DNA of 64,000 nucleotides, taken from contig JAYKJI010000046.1 of assembly GCA_035285405.1 (NCBI GenBank), forward strand, positions 24,137 through 88,136, given 5' to 3'. How positions within the stretch are numbered: the first letter of the stretch is position 1; the number at the start of each line of letters is the position of its first letter. Origin of the DNA: Woronichinia sp035285405. GTDB lineage: Bacteria; Cyanobacteriota; Cyanobacteriia; Cyanobacteriales; Microcystaceae. Of the stretch, positions 37,539 through 45,415 are shown in pieces. Both the position numbers and the translations under genes were made by a program. Under the pieces are notes generated by a model. It saw only the letters and a program-made list of their open reading frames with translations, did no database searches and was not told the DNA's origin.

Positions 37539-38441
37539 GTGAGCGATCTGATTAAGAATGATAGACAAGGGAAATTCACTTCTGACTTACCATTATCTGG
37601 TCAAGGTTGGTCATTAACAGAACGGGATCCCGCTACTATTCAAAGTTTGATGCCCTTTTGGGGATGGTTTTATCAGCATTATTTTCGCGTACAAACCGAT
37701 GGTTGGCAGCATATTCCTGATGGAAAGGTATTACTGGTCGGTTCCCACAATGGCGGTTTATCTACGCCTGATATGGTAATGATGCTCTATGACTGGTTTC
37801 GTTATCAGGGTTTTGAGCGTCCAATCTATGGTTTGATGCACCCGACCGTTTGGAAAATGAGTCCACCCATGGCTCAATTGGCAGTGAAAGTGGGGGCTGT
37901 CCAAGCTCATCCCAGAATGGCGATCGCGGCCTTACATCATGGAGCCAGTGTTTTAGTGTATCCAGGGGGAGCGCAGGATGTATTTCGTCCTTTTTCCCAA
38001 CGTCATCAAATCCATTTTGCCGGTCGTAAAGGGTTTATTAAATTAGCCATTCGGGAACACGTCCCCATCGTGCCAGCCATTTCCGTTGGTTCCCATGAAA
38101 CCCTTTTCGTGATGACGGATTGCTATGAACAGATCAAGTTTTTACATGATTTGGGAATGCCCTGGTTATTTGACGTGGATCCAGTGGTTTTTCCCATTTA
38201 TCTCGGTTTACCCTGGGGGGTGGCTTTTGGCCCCCTTCCTCATTTACCCATCCCTCTGACGATTCATACCCGCATCTGTGAACCGATTGTCCTAGAACGC
38301 TATGGGCCCATCGCTGCCCGCGATCGCAATTATGTGGACTATTGTTATGATTTGGTAGTGAATAAAATGCAGGCTGATTTAGATCAATTGGTGGCGACAA
38401 CTCAACAAAAGCAACCCAAAATTCAGCAACGGGATTGGTAA
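37539..38441 (+). CDS. Lysophospholipid acyltransferase/DAGAT-like acyltransferase
   Basis: A 300-residue predicted acyltransferase of the PlsC/DAGAT superfamily. It has a variant of the HxxxxD-type block (VGSHNGGLSTPD at about residue 67), then GLMHPTVWK, and the glycine-rich VYPGGAQDVFRP (about residue 145), which is typical of the diacylglycerol acyltransferase-like branch. There is no strong transmembrane helix, so it is probably peripheral at a membrane. The start codon is GTG 37539. A lipase-fold gene follows 37 bases downstream on the same strand, so acyl transfer and acyl release on one lipid is a plausible joint role. The substrate is not known. Confidence 0.75.
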   Translation: MSDLIKNDRQGKFTSDLPLSGQGWSLTERDPATIQSLMPFWGWFYQHYFRVQTDGWQHIPDGKVLLVGSHNGGLSTPDMVMMLYDWFRYQGFERPIYGLMHPTVWKMSPPMAQLAVKVGAVQAHPRMAIAALHHGASVLVYPGGAQDVFRPFSQRHQIHFAGRKGFIKLAIREHVPIVPAISVGSHETLFVMTDCYEQIKFLHDLGMPWLFDVDPVVFPIYLGLPWGVAFGPLPHLPIPLTIHTRICEPIVLERYGPIAARDRNYVDYCYDLVVNKMQADLDQLVATTQQKQPKIQQRDW

Positions 38442-38478
38442 GTTTGACAAACAATATTGACTCATTTTAGGGAATTCC

Positions 38479-39081
38479 ATGCCCAGCGATCGCAATCCAG
38501 TTCTCCTCATTCATGGTATCTATGACACCGTTGCCAAATTTACAGCCCTTACTGCCTATCTTAAACAGGCCGGTTGGTCAGTTCATTGTTTCAATCTCAC
38601 CCCTAATGATGGTACAGCTTCCCTTGCCATCCTCGCCGAACAAGTGGCAGATTATGTGCAGAAAAATTTTTCCCCAGACCAAAAAATTGATCTCCTCGGT
38701 TTTAGTATGGGGGGGATTGTCACCCGTTACTATCTACAGCGTTTAGGCGGCCATAACCAAGTACAACGTTATATTAGTATTTCTGCCCCTAATAATGGCA
38801 CCTGGCTCGGTTTTGGTCTACCTCGAACTGGTGTTTTACAAATGCGGCCAGGCAGTACTTTTCTCAAAGATCTCAATCAGGATTATGCCGTAACGTTAGC
38901 GAATCTTCAGATTACAATTCTTTGGACACCCTACGATTTAATGATTTTGCCACCGATTAGCTCCCGATTGGCGATCGGCAAGGAAATTGTCATTCCTGTT
39001 CCTGTTCATGCCTGGATGGTATCTGATCGACGAACCTTAGAAACCGTCAAAGAATTACTGTTAGAGCCACCTAATTCCTAG
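38479..39081 (+). CDS. Alpha/beta-hydrolase, lipase-like
   Basis: A 200-residue cytoplasmic alpha/beta-hydrolase. The nucleophile elbow is GFSMGG at about residue 74, the oxyanion region is LLIHGIYD near residue 10, and a His near the C-terminus (VPVHAWM) completes a likely triad, with the Asp probably in TPYDLM. The sequence is most like bacterial triacylglycerol lipases and acyl esterases of the EstA/LipB type. It lies 37 bases after the acyltransferase gene and probably shares its mRNA. No signal peptide is visible, which is unusual for a secreted lipase and favours an internal lipid substrate. Confidence 0.78.
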   Translation: MPSDRNPVLLIHGIYDTVAKFTALTAYLKQAGWSVHCFNLTPNDGTASLAILAEQVADYVQKNFSPDQKIDLLGFSMGGIVTRYYLQRLGGHNQVQRYISISAPNNGTWLGFGLPRTGVLQMRPGSTFLKDLNQDYAVTLANLQITILWTPYDLMILPPISSRLAIGKEIVIPVPVHAWMVSDRRTLETVKELLLEPPNS

Positions 39082-39140
39082 TCATTTATCGCCCTTGTAT
39101 CCTATCCAAAATTAAAATTTGAAAATTGAGCTGTTGAGTT

Positions 39141-40433
39141 CTATTTACTAGGCACTTTATTTTGCATTTCACTATTAACCAACTGAATTTGATTCAGCAA
39201 ATAATCTTCCTGTTCTTGGTATTTCAGGGAACGGGCCAAGGCTAGGGATTGTTGATAGGCCATCAAAGCTGGTTGATACTGTTTTGCTGTGCGATAGAGT
39301 TGGGCAACCTGTTCATAGGTTTTCATTAAACCATAGTAATTATAGGATTGCTGTTCAATTCGCAAGAGCTTTTGATAAATTTGGAGGGCAAAACTGGGTT
39401 GATTATTGACTTGATAGAGATTAGCTAACTTCTTTAATGCCAGACCTGCGGCTCCAAATTGCTGGAGCGACCAACTTAGGGAATAGGCTTCTTGGTAATT
39501 TTGACTCGCTTTTTCAGGCTGATTGAGAGCTTCATAGTCTTCTCCCAAGGCAATTTTCAAATCAGGAATAAGTTCAATTTTTTGATCCTTAATATGACGT
39601 TTTACCAATTGCTCCTTGATCCGAATGGCATTGCTTGGTTCCGAGGATTTACTATAAATTTCGGCTAGTTTTTGCAGATAAATTCCTTCCCAATAGGCAT
39701 TTTTTCTGGCTTGGGAGCGCGCTAATAAATCTTTATAGATAATGGCTGCATTGGTGTAGTCGAATTTTGCTAAATAGAGTTCTCCTAAAATACTTAAGGA
39801 CTGTTCTTCGGCTTTGAGATTTTTTTGGGCTTTGGCATTGACTCGCATCTGTTGATAAATGGCGATCGCCTCATCTAGACTTCGCATTTTTTGATAGGCT
39901 TGAGCCAAGGCAGTCAGAATCTCAGGCGGTAAAGAACCATCTCCCTGCTGCTCCAATTTGACCTGTTCCAATCGTTTAGTGATGCGTGCTACATCCTCTT
40001 TGCGCGTTTTTTCCCAGGCAACTCCACCCACCCGTCCCAGGGCGTTAATTTCCTCTAAAGCTCCCAAAGTCCGTCTAGCTCGTAATTCTCGATACCAGAT
40101 CTCAAAGGCTCCATCCTGATTCCCCGCATCGGCTTGAACTTGAGCCTCTAGATTGAGTTTGTCCAAGGCTTCCCGCAAACGACGGCGTTGAAACGGTGAA
40201 AGGGGTACACTTAACGGGAGCAGGGGATCGGGGGGATAGAGATCGGGATTGAGGGGGTCAAATTCGCTGCTATTAGGGGGTTTCGCTGGAGTTGTCGTTA
40301 AGTTAGGAGGTAGGGTTGCCCACACAGGAAACAGAGCTAAGCCACTCAATTCAGTACTCAAAAAAAGAGCAAATAGCAATCCAAAACGGGCAAACGGGAA
40401 TGAACTCAAGCGAAGTAAGCAATTAAGAAACAT
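39141..40433 (-). CDS. Exported TPR protein
   Basis: A 430-residue protein with an N-terminal signal sequence (FARFGLLFALFLSTELSGLALF), a short Pro-rich segment and then a long helical region of tetratricopeptide repeats (about residues 165-425), e.g. EAIAIYQQMR, NAAIIYKDLLAR, KASQNYQEAYSL, LALQIYQKLLR-like units spaced some 40 residues apart. TPR arrays mediate protein binding; here the array would lie in the periplasm or at the membrane. No partner is apparent. The gene is divergent from the phytase-like lipoprotein gene. Confidence 0.75.
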   Translation of the reverse strand: MFLNCLLRLSSFPFARFGLLFALFLSTELSGLALFPVWATLPPNLTTTPAKPPNSSEFDPLNPDLYPPDPLLPLSVPLSPFQRRRLREALDKLNLEAQVQADAGNQDGAFEIWYRELRARRTLGALEEINALGRVGGVAWEKTRKEDVARITKRLEQVKLEQQGDGSLPPEILTALAQAYQKMRSLDEAIAIYQQMRVNAKAQKNLKAEEQSLSILGELYLAKFDYTNAAIIYKDLLARSQARKNAYWEGIYLQKLAEIYSKSSEPSNAIRIKEQLVKRHIKDQKIELIPDLKIALGEDYEALNQPEKASQNYQEAYSLSWSLQQFGAAGLALKKLANLYQVNNQPSFALQIYQKLLRIEQQSYNYYGLMKTYEQVAQLYRTAKQYQPALMAYQQSLALARSLKYQEQEDYLLNQIQLVNSEMQNKVPSK

Positions 40434-40497
40434 AGACGGGGAGCCGGAGACTGGTTAAAATCCTAGCATAGTGAGAGTTTATCGGTTGAACTTCCTG

Positions 40498-41649
40498 ATG
40501 CAACAGTTAATGCGGTTTTGTTTAATATTTTTAATCTTTTTAGGACTAACGGGTTGTGGTAATTTACCCCAGGTCAGCGCGGAGGATCGGCTTTATTTAG
40601 ATCTTTCTCTCGATTTTTTAGGGGAATACATTTTACCAAAACAAACCTTTGAGCAAACTAAAGTTGGAGGACTGTCGGGTTTAACCTATGATCGTCAACG
40701 CGATCGCTTTTATGCCATTAGTGATGATCGTCACCAACCCCGTTTTTATACGCTGAAACTGGAGATTAATCAAGCTCAACTCGATAAAATTCAGATCGAA
40801 AAAGTGACAGTGGAAAAGGTTACTTTCCTCAAGAATGAATCGGGAGAAATTTATCCTGATAACACCGTCGATGCCGAAGGAATTGCCCTGACACCGAGGA
40901 GAACCATTTTTGTGGCTAGTGAAGGCAGTATTAAGCAAAATGTGATGCCGTTTATTGGTGAATTTGATCTCAATAGTGGTCAGCGTCAACAGAATTTAAG
41001 ATTACCCGATCGCTTTTTGCCGAATCCCTCCGATCAGACTGAGCAAGCATCCCAGGGTATTCAACATAATCTCGGCTTTGAATCCCTCGCTGTGGGAGCA
41101 ACCAGCGTTCTTAAAGAGGATCCCTTTCGGCTATTTACCGCCGTTGAAAATTCTTTGCTCCAGGATATTGATCCCCAAAAATTCCACAAATCATCACCCT
41201 TGCGTTTTTTACACTATGTTATTAATCCCATTGGTGATCCCGTTTTAATTGGTGAGCATCTTTATTGGCTCGATCCCGTTCCGAGTGGAACCCTATTGAG
41301 TGGCTTAAGTGATATTACTACCTTGGAAAAAGAGGGTTATTTTCTTAGTTTAGAACGCAATTTAACCTTAGCCGGTTTCGATATCAAAATCTTCCAAGTT
41401 GTCAATGCCAATGCCAGTGATACTTCTCGAATTGCTAGTTTTAAAAACGATACTAATGGAATTGAACCATTACGGAAAAAGTTACTCCTCAACTTAGAAA
41501 ATATTGGTGTTGAACTCGATAATTTAGAAGGTTTAGCCCTAGGTCCTCGTTTAGCAGATGGGAGCCAAAGTTTACTGTTAGTCAGTGATGATAATTTTCG
41601 TCCTGATCAGGTAACTCAGTTTCTCCTATTTCGTCTGAAAATTTCCTAG
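40498..41649 (+). CDS. Esterase-like phytase-family lipoprotein
   Basis: A 383-residue predicted lipoprotein. The start ATG 40498 gives a short basic N-terminus, a hydrophobic core and the lipobox GLTGC, so Cys20 or so should be lipidated; a GTG at 40471 would add nine residues before it. The mature part matches the esterase-like activity of phytase family (PF13449-type): YDRQRDRFYAISDDR near its start, VDAEGIALTPRRTIFVASEG in the middle, and LEGLALGPRL..G.QSLLLVSDDNF at the end, a six-bladed propeller pattern. Substrate and role are unknown; phosphate-ester or other ester hydrolysis at the cell envelope is possible. Confidence 0.75.
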   Translation: MQQLMRFCLIFLIFLGLTGCGNLPQVSAEDRLYLDLSLDFLGEYILPKQTFEQTKVGGLSGLTYDRQRDRFYAISDDRHQPRFYTLKLEINQAQLDKIQIEKVTVEKVTFLKNESGEIYPDNTVDAEGIALTPRRTIFVASEGSIKQNVMPFIGEFDLNSGQRQQNLRLPDRFLPNPSDQTEQASQGIQHNLGFESLAVGATSVLKEDPFRLFTAVENSLLQDIDPQKFHKSSPLRFLHYVINPIGDPVLIGEHLYWLDPVPSGTLLSGLSDITTLEKEGYFLSLERNLTLAGFDIKIFQVVNANASDTSRIASFKNDTNGIEPLRKKLLLNLENIGVELDNLEGLALGPRLADGSQSLLLVSDDNFRPDQVTQFLLFRLKIS

Positions 41650-41739
41650 TCTGGTGATAATTTGATAATTCCTTAAATTAAGTAGGTAGGTCTTAAAATT
41701 TATAAGATCCCCCCGTCCTACGGACACCCCCCTTATCAA

Positions 41740-41907
41740 GCTACTGTGTACACACAAGTTTTTGATTTTCTGTTTAACCTTTTCTAGCCCCCTAAATCCC
41801 CCAATGCTGGGGGACTTTGAACCAGTTCAAGAGACCGTTCTCCCCCCAAAGTTGGGGGGCTGGGGGGGCAAAATGAGGTTTGCGAATAGATGTGTGTACA
41901 CAGTAGC
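41740..41907. mobile_element. MITE-like non-autonomous element, copy 1
   Basis: A 168-base element with perfect 17-base terminal inverted repeats: GCTACTGTGTACACACA at 41740-41756 and its exact complement at 41891-41907. It is flanked by a perfect 8-base direct repeat, CTTATCAA, at 41732-41739 and 41908-41915, as left by a transposase. Removing the element and one repeat restores the C-run/G-run palindrome around it. The inside has no ORF and holds two C-run/G-run hairpins (CCCCCAATGCTGGGGG, CCCCCCAAAGTTGGGGGG). Copy 2 at 58194-58369 shares the ends and this internal plan. The mobilising transposase is not in the window. Confidence 0.75.
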
Positions 41908-42028
41908 CTTATCAAGGGAGCAGGGGGGATAAGGCACAAAATCTATGTTCAATTTAATTGAAACCAGTCACTTATCTGCTGACTTTGGATTCCATCCGTT
42001 TTTGAATAAAATCGCCATGAGTGTAAAT

Positions 42029-42071
42029 AGATGGGTTAGTATTCTAAACGCGATCGCCGTCTAACCCATCT
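42029..42071 (-). terminator. Strong hairpin past the tail-membrane-protein gene
   Basis: AGATGGGTTAG (42029-42039) and CTAACCCATCT (42061-42071) form a perfect 11-base-pair stem around a 21-base loop that contains a GCGATCGC. It lies 28 bases downstream of the stop codon of the minus-strand gene at 42100, a good position for a terminator, but the stem is not followed by a clear U-run (ATTTACA). Confidence 0.4.
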
Positions 42072-42099
42072 GAAATAGCCTGAAAAAGTAACAACCCAA

Positions 42100-42699
42100 C
42101 TAGGCAGAAAGTTCAGGGATAAAGAAGATCTTTCTAACCCTTAACCCTGGAACCGTTAAAGTCTTGGGAATGTCCTCAATATTAATCGGAGTCGTTTCCT
42201 CATAAATCTTATTCTGGGTAAATAGAATTCCCAATACACTCACCGGAACTTGTACAAATAAATTGGCCACTAAAAAAGCGATCGCAGCCACAAATAAAGC
42301 CAAGAGACGAACTTGAGGAAAATTAACCACTGGCAAGGCTGCTAAGGGAGCAAAATAATAGATGCCATAGAGTTTTCCTGCCATTAGTAAGGCTGTCAAT
42401 AGAGCCAAAAATTGTTGTTTAGGCCGCTTAAACAAACTTAAAATTTTGCGTTGTTCTAGCGTTAATACTTCAGGACGCAGGGAAACCACTAATAAACTAA
42501 AGATTTCAAAGGGTTTTTGCCATTGCATTAACAGAATCGGTATAATGCCAATCATTCCTAAAATAACTAACTCTAACCAATAGGGAGTAATAGGAGTCGC
42601 GATCGCTAAAGATAACCAGACAATGAGTAACGCAATGGGCGCAACAGCAATTCCTGAAAGATGAATCCACAAAAATGGTTCATTCCGAAAAGAAGACAT
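42100..42699 (-). CDS. Low-complexity-tail membrane protein of cyanobacteria
   Basis: A 199-residue membrane protein. It begins SSFRNEPFLWIHLSGIAVAP and has about five hydrophobic spans. In cyanobacteria proteins with this N-terminus (FxxxPFLWIHLxG) are annotated as low-complexity-tail membrane proteins. The low-complexity tail itself is not visible here: the protein ends VRKIFFIPELSA. I chose the ATG at 42699 because family members begin with this segment; an in-frame start at 42714 adds five residues. Function is unknown. It is 42 bases downstream of the next secreted protein on the same strand. Confidence 0.7.
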   Translation of the reverse strand: MSSFRNEPFLWIHLSGIAVAPIALLIVWLSLAIATPITPYWLELVILGMIGIIPILLMQWQKPFEIFSLLVVSLRPEVLTLEQRKILSLFKRPKQQFLALLTALLMAGKLYGIYYFAPLAALPVVNFPQVRLLALFVAAIAFLVANLFVQVPVSVLGILFTQNKIYEETTPINIEDIPKTLTVPGLRVRKIFFIPELSA

Positions 42700-42741
42700 A
42701 ATTATTAACCTCACTGAAGGGTAAAGAACGTTATCAACAAC

Positions 42742-43101
42742 TTATCTGGATGTCAAAACTCTTTCTCGAATTGGCTCTTTACCATCGGTTCCAATCACGA
42801 ATTGCTGACGATCAATAATATAGTTTTGTTGGCCGTCTGTCCCTCGGAATTTTTTTCCTTCTCTTTGCACAGGAACTCGTTTATAACCCGTTCCATCGTG
42901 ATACATTAAAATTAATTGGTAACTAGCCTCTCCTAAACAAATGGTGATGAGATAACTTTTGGTTTTAAACGCAGCAGCCTCTGGTCTGAGTCCACAAACA
43001 CTATAGGCGATCGCCTTCGGTGGAAAAGCGGTTGTAAGGGTAGTGGCAATTCCGAGGCAAAGAAGACTGATGCTTGTCAGTTTTAAAAAAGAATGGGTCA
43101 T
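42742..43101 (-). CDS. Small exported protein, unknown
   Basis: A 119-residue protein with a signal peptide (LTSISLLCLGIATTLTTAFPP). The mature part of about 90 residues has two Cys (VCGLRPEA and ITICLGEA) that could form a disulfide, and reads as beta-rich (YQLILMYHDGTGYKRVPV). The ATG at 43101 is preferred; one two codons upstream is also possible. It is on the same strand as the following membrane protein gene, separated by 42 bases. I do not recognise the family. Confidence 0.6.
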   Translation of the reverse strand: MTHSFLKLTSISLLCLGIATTLTTAFPPKAIAYSVCGLRPEAAAFKTKSYLITICLGEASYQLILMYHDGTGYKRVPVQREGKKFRGTDGQQNYIIDRQQFVIGTDGKEPIRERVLTSR

Positions 43102-43213
43102 GGTCAAGCGAAATATAACCAGTGAATCACTCTATTCTCGCTTAAAAGTAACTCGATTTTTCAGATAGAAAAGTTTTTCAATTAGACTGTCTGCTTGATC
43201 TGTCGTGATCGCC

Positions 43214-44920
43214 TTATCTTAGAGACTCTTCACTGAGTTGAAATTCGGTCAAAGGATTACGCCATAGTTGCTCTAGTTCGGTGGCAGGCATGGTTAAATA
43301 AAGCACATCTCCCGATTGCAACGTAATTTTTAATAATTCCCAACTATGGATCGTATAGTCTTGACGTTCTAAATAAAGAGGCACAAAATCAGCCGTCATG
43401 GCCGCTTCTTGTACTGTCTTGTCGCAAAAAGGATGATTGGGCGTAATCAGCGTGGCCAGGGCAACCCAGAGCAGATCATCGGTCATACCATTACCTAAAA
43501 TCTTGCCCCCCAATGCGGCTGCGGCAAAGGAATAGGTCGCTAATTCCGCAGGACATAACACTGTCTCAAAATCAAAGACTTCCTGCACTGACTGGCTAAA
43601 TTGAGCATCCTGACTCCGTAAAACGACGGTTAAACGGGGGGCGATCGCCTTAGCGGTAAGGGCAATTTCCAGGTTTACCATATCGTTACTCGTCACCACT
43701 AAAATGGATTCTGCTTTGCCAATATTGGCCGCTTTGAGTGTGCCTTCTAGACGGGCATCTTCCTCAATGATCGGAACTCCCAGGGAACGGGTTGCCGCCC
43801 GAAAACGATTTTCCGAATCCACCTCAATAACGACCACTTCATGGCCCTGATGTTGCAACTGTTCCACAATGGCCATACCCACAGCCCCTAAACCACAGAC
43901 AATGTAATGGCCATGGGTGGGAACCTTGGCTGCATCGATAAATTGTTTGAGACGACTACCCAACACAAAATCATTAAGCAAGGCATAACAAATACCAATG
44001 ACACCGGCTCCAGCCACCATCATCATGGCCGTAAACACCTTGATGGCATCGGGAGCTTTTTCGGCCACATCTTCCTTACCCCCTGCCCCCGTAATCATGC
44101 CCACGGAAAAGTACAGGGCATCCACTAGAGAAATTTTCTGATTCACCCAAATATAGGTGAAGGTTGCGGTCATGATCATGATCAACAGACAGAGAGACAC
44201 CCAAATCACTGGTCGCACAAAGCGTTGGTATTGCCGGAGATTGGTGACAACTTTAGAGAATTTTCGGGAGAGCGATCGCTGTCGTTGTCTCATCTGGGGC
44301 TGAATGCCGATGATCAAATGGTCGCCTTTTTGCAGTTTTTTATAATTGAGCACCGCAGAGACTAAATCGATCTCATCCAAGGCGGGCAAGTAATAGATCA
44401 ACATTCGGGTGGGATCATCCCACAGATCGCTCAAGGGCAAACCGTACCAAGGATGGTCTTCGTCAATGACAATTTCTTGAATCGGCCAGGTTTTGTTATG
44501 TAACCGTAATTGACCGATCGCCTTATTGCCTAAAGCCGCGAAGGAAAAAATTGGAGCCGCCAAGGCCGAGACGCTCAAACTCACATGATCGGGTAACGTT
44601 CGATCTAAACGTTCCCCCAGGGCATGGTTAAATAGCCGGTTAATAATGCGAATTTTGGGGTTAAGAATACGGGCTTGGGTCAAAATAGCCAAATTGAGCG
44701 CATCGTCGCTAGTGGCCAGAACTAGGGTATGAGCGGATTGAATTTGGGCCGCTGTGAGGGTGGCCGGCGATCGCAAATTACCAACGACTAAATTTGTCCC
44801 ACTTTCTCCAGGGATGGGAACGTTAGAAATGCCAACAACGCTGGCCCCCTGTTGTTTGAGGAGACTAAAAATCTTATAACCCGTTTGTCCCAAGCCACAG
44901 ACAATAATGCGCGGTTTCAT
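43214..44920 (-). CDS. RCK-domain ion channel with non-canonical pore filter
   Basis: A 568-residue protein with the order RCK-like domain, pore, RCK-like domain. The N-terminal Rossmann domain starts IIVCGLGQTGYKIF; a second nucleotide-binding domain after the pore starts HYIVCGLGAVGMAIVE, both with the GxGxxG pattern of TrkA-N domains that bind NAD or related ligands. Between them are two membrane spans and a pore loop (about residues 235-325). Where K+ channels have TVGYG, this loop reads ITGAGGKED (T277 onward), so the selectivity filter is not canonical. I chose ATG 44920 as the likely start, since the sequence MKPRIIVCGLG is typical; one nine codons upstream also fits. Ion specificity should be treated as unknown. 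Confidence 0.8.
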   Translation of the reverse strand: MKPRIIVCGLGQTGYKIFSLLKQQGASVVGISNVPIPGESGTNLVVGNLRSPATLTAAQIQSAHTLVLATSDDALNLAILTQARILNPKIRIINRLFNHALGERLDRTLPDHVSLSVSALAAPIFSFAALGNKAIGQLRLHNKTWPIQEIVIDEDHPWYGLPLSDLWDDPTRMLIYYLPALDEIDLVSAVLNYKKLQKGDHLIIGIQPQMRQRQRSLSRKFSKVVTNLRQYQRFVRPVIWVSLCLLIMIMTATFTYIWVNQKISLVDALYFSVGMITGAGGKEDVAEKAPDAIKVFTAMMMVAGAGVIGICYALLNDFVLGSRLKQFIDAAKVPTHGHYIVCGLGAVGMAIVEQLQHQGHEVVVIEVDSENRFRAATRSLGVPIIEEDARLEGTLKAANIGKAESILVVTSNDMVNLEIALTAKAIAPRLTVVLRSQDAQFSQSVQEVFDFETVLCPAELATYSFAAAALGGKILGNGMTDDLLWVALATLITPNHPFCDKTVQEAAMTADFVPLYLERQDYTIHSWELLKITLQSGDVLYLTMPATELEQLWRNPLTEFQLSEESLR

Positions 44921-45036
44921 GGACAAGCCCTCTGGATTGTTCGGCAAAATACCCCTAGCCCCCCATTGTCACCGTATCTCTGGGTTAAATCTGTAGTCCT
45001 TGAGCCATTGCTCCTCAATTTCAGACAAATTCAAGG

Positions 45037-45414
45037 TTAACCTTCATTGCCAAAAAGATGATTGAACACACCCGAAACCAAGGAAAGCACGATCGAGCCA
45101 AAGAGCGCGTCCCAAAAAGAGGCAATGGTAAAGCCAGGGGTAAAGTAGGCCACCAGGGAAAAAGAAATGGCATTAACCACGAAGAGAAATAACCCTAGGG
45201 TCAAAATAGTTAACGGTAGGGTAAACAGTAAAATTAGGGGACGAACTAAAGCATTGATCAAGCCTAAAACAATGGCTCCGATCGCGGCTGCCGTCACACT
45301 ATCTAAACTAATGCCAGGGACAAGGTAAGCCGTGACTAAAAGGGAAATGGCCGTAATCAGCCAGGTGAGTAAAAAACGGGGCATAAAACCATTTTCCAGT
45401 CGAGTTAAGGTCAT
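45037..45414 (-). CDS. Phage-holin-4-like membrane protein (PF04020 type)
   Basis: A 125-residue protein with four hydrophobic spans (FLLTWLITAISLLVTAYLVPG, AIGAIVLGLINALVRPLILLF, FVVNAISFSLVAY, LFGSIVLSLVSGVFNHL). The VRPLILLFTLPLTILTLGLF segment is the signature of the family labelled Phage_holin_4_2, which in cyanobacteria is chromosomal and not tied to prophage. Function is unknown. ATG 45414 comes one base after the stop codon of the carotenoid oxygenase gene, with GGAG 11 bases upstream, so the two are translationally coupled. A downstream ATG (45384) is a weaker alternative. Confidence 0.8.
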   Translation of the reverse strand: MTLTRLENGFMPRFLLTWLITAISLLVTAYLVPGISLDSVTAAAIGAIVLGLINALVRPLILLFTLPLTILTLGLFLFVVNAISFSLVAYFTPGFTIASFWDALFGSIVLSLVSGVFNHLFGNEG

Positions 45415-45415
45415 G

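Larger units (their letters stand above)
41650..42099. other. 450-base intergenic region with a MITE-like element and a hairpin
   Basis: The stretch holds a 168-base inverted-end element with an 8-base target duplication (41732-41915) and a perfect 11-base-pair hairpin at 42029-42071, both listed separately. The flank of the element (CCCCCCTTATCAA and CTTATCAAGGGAGCAGGGGGG) belongs to the C-run/G-run palindromes that are common in cyanobacterial intergenic DNA. No ORF is supported. Confidence 0.6.

Noticed and set aside
45037..45414. Prophage signal from the holin-like protein
   Set aside because: The family is named after phage holins but is a common chromosomal membrane protein. No phage genes are near.
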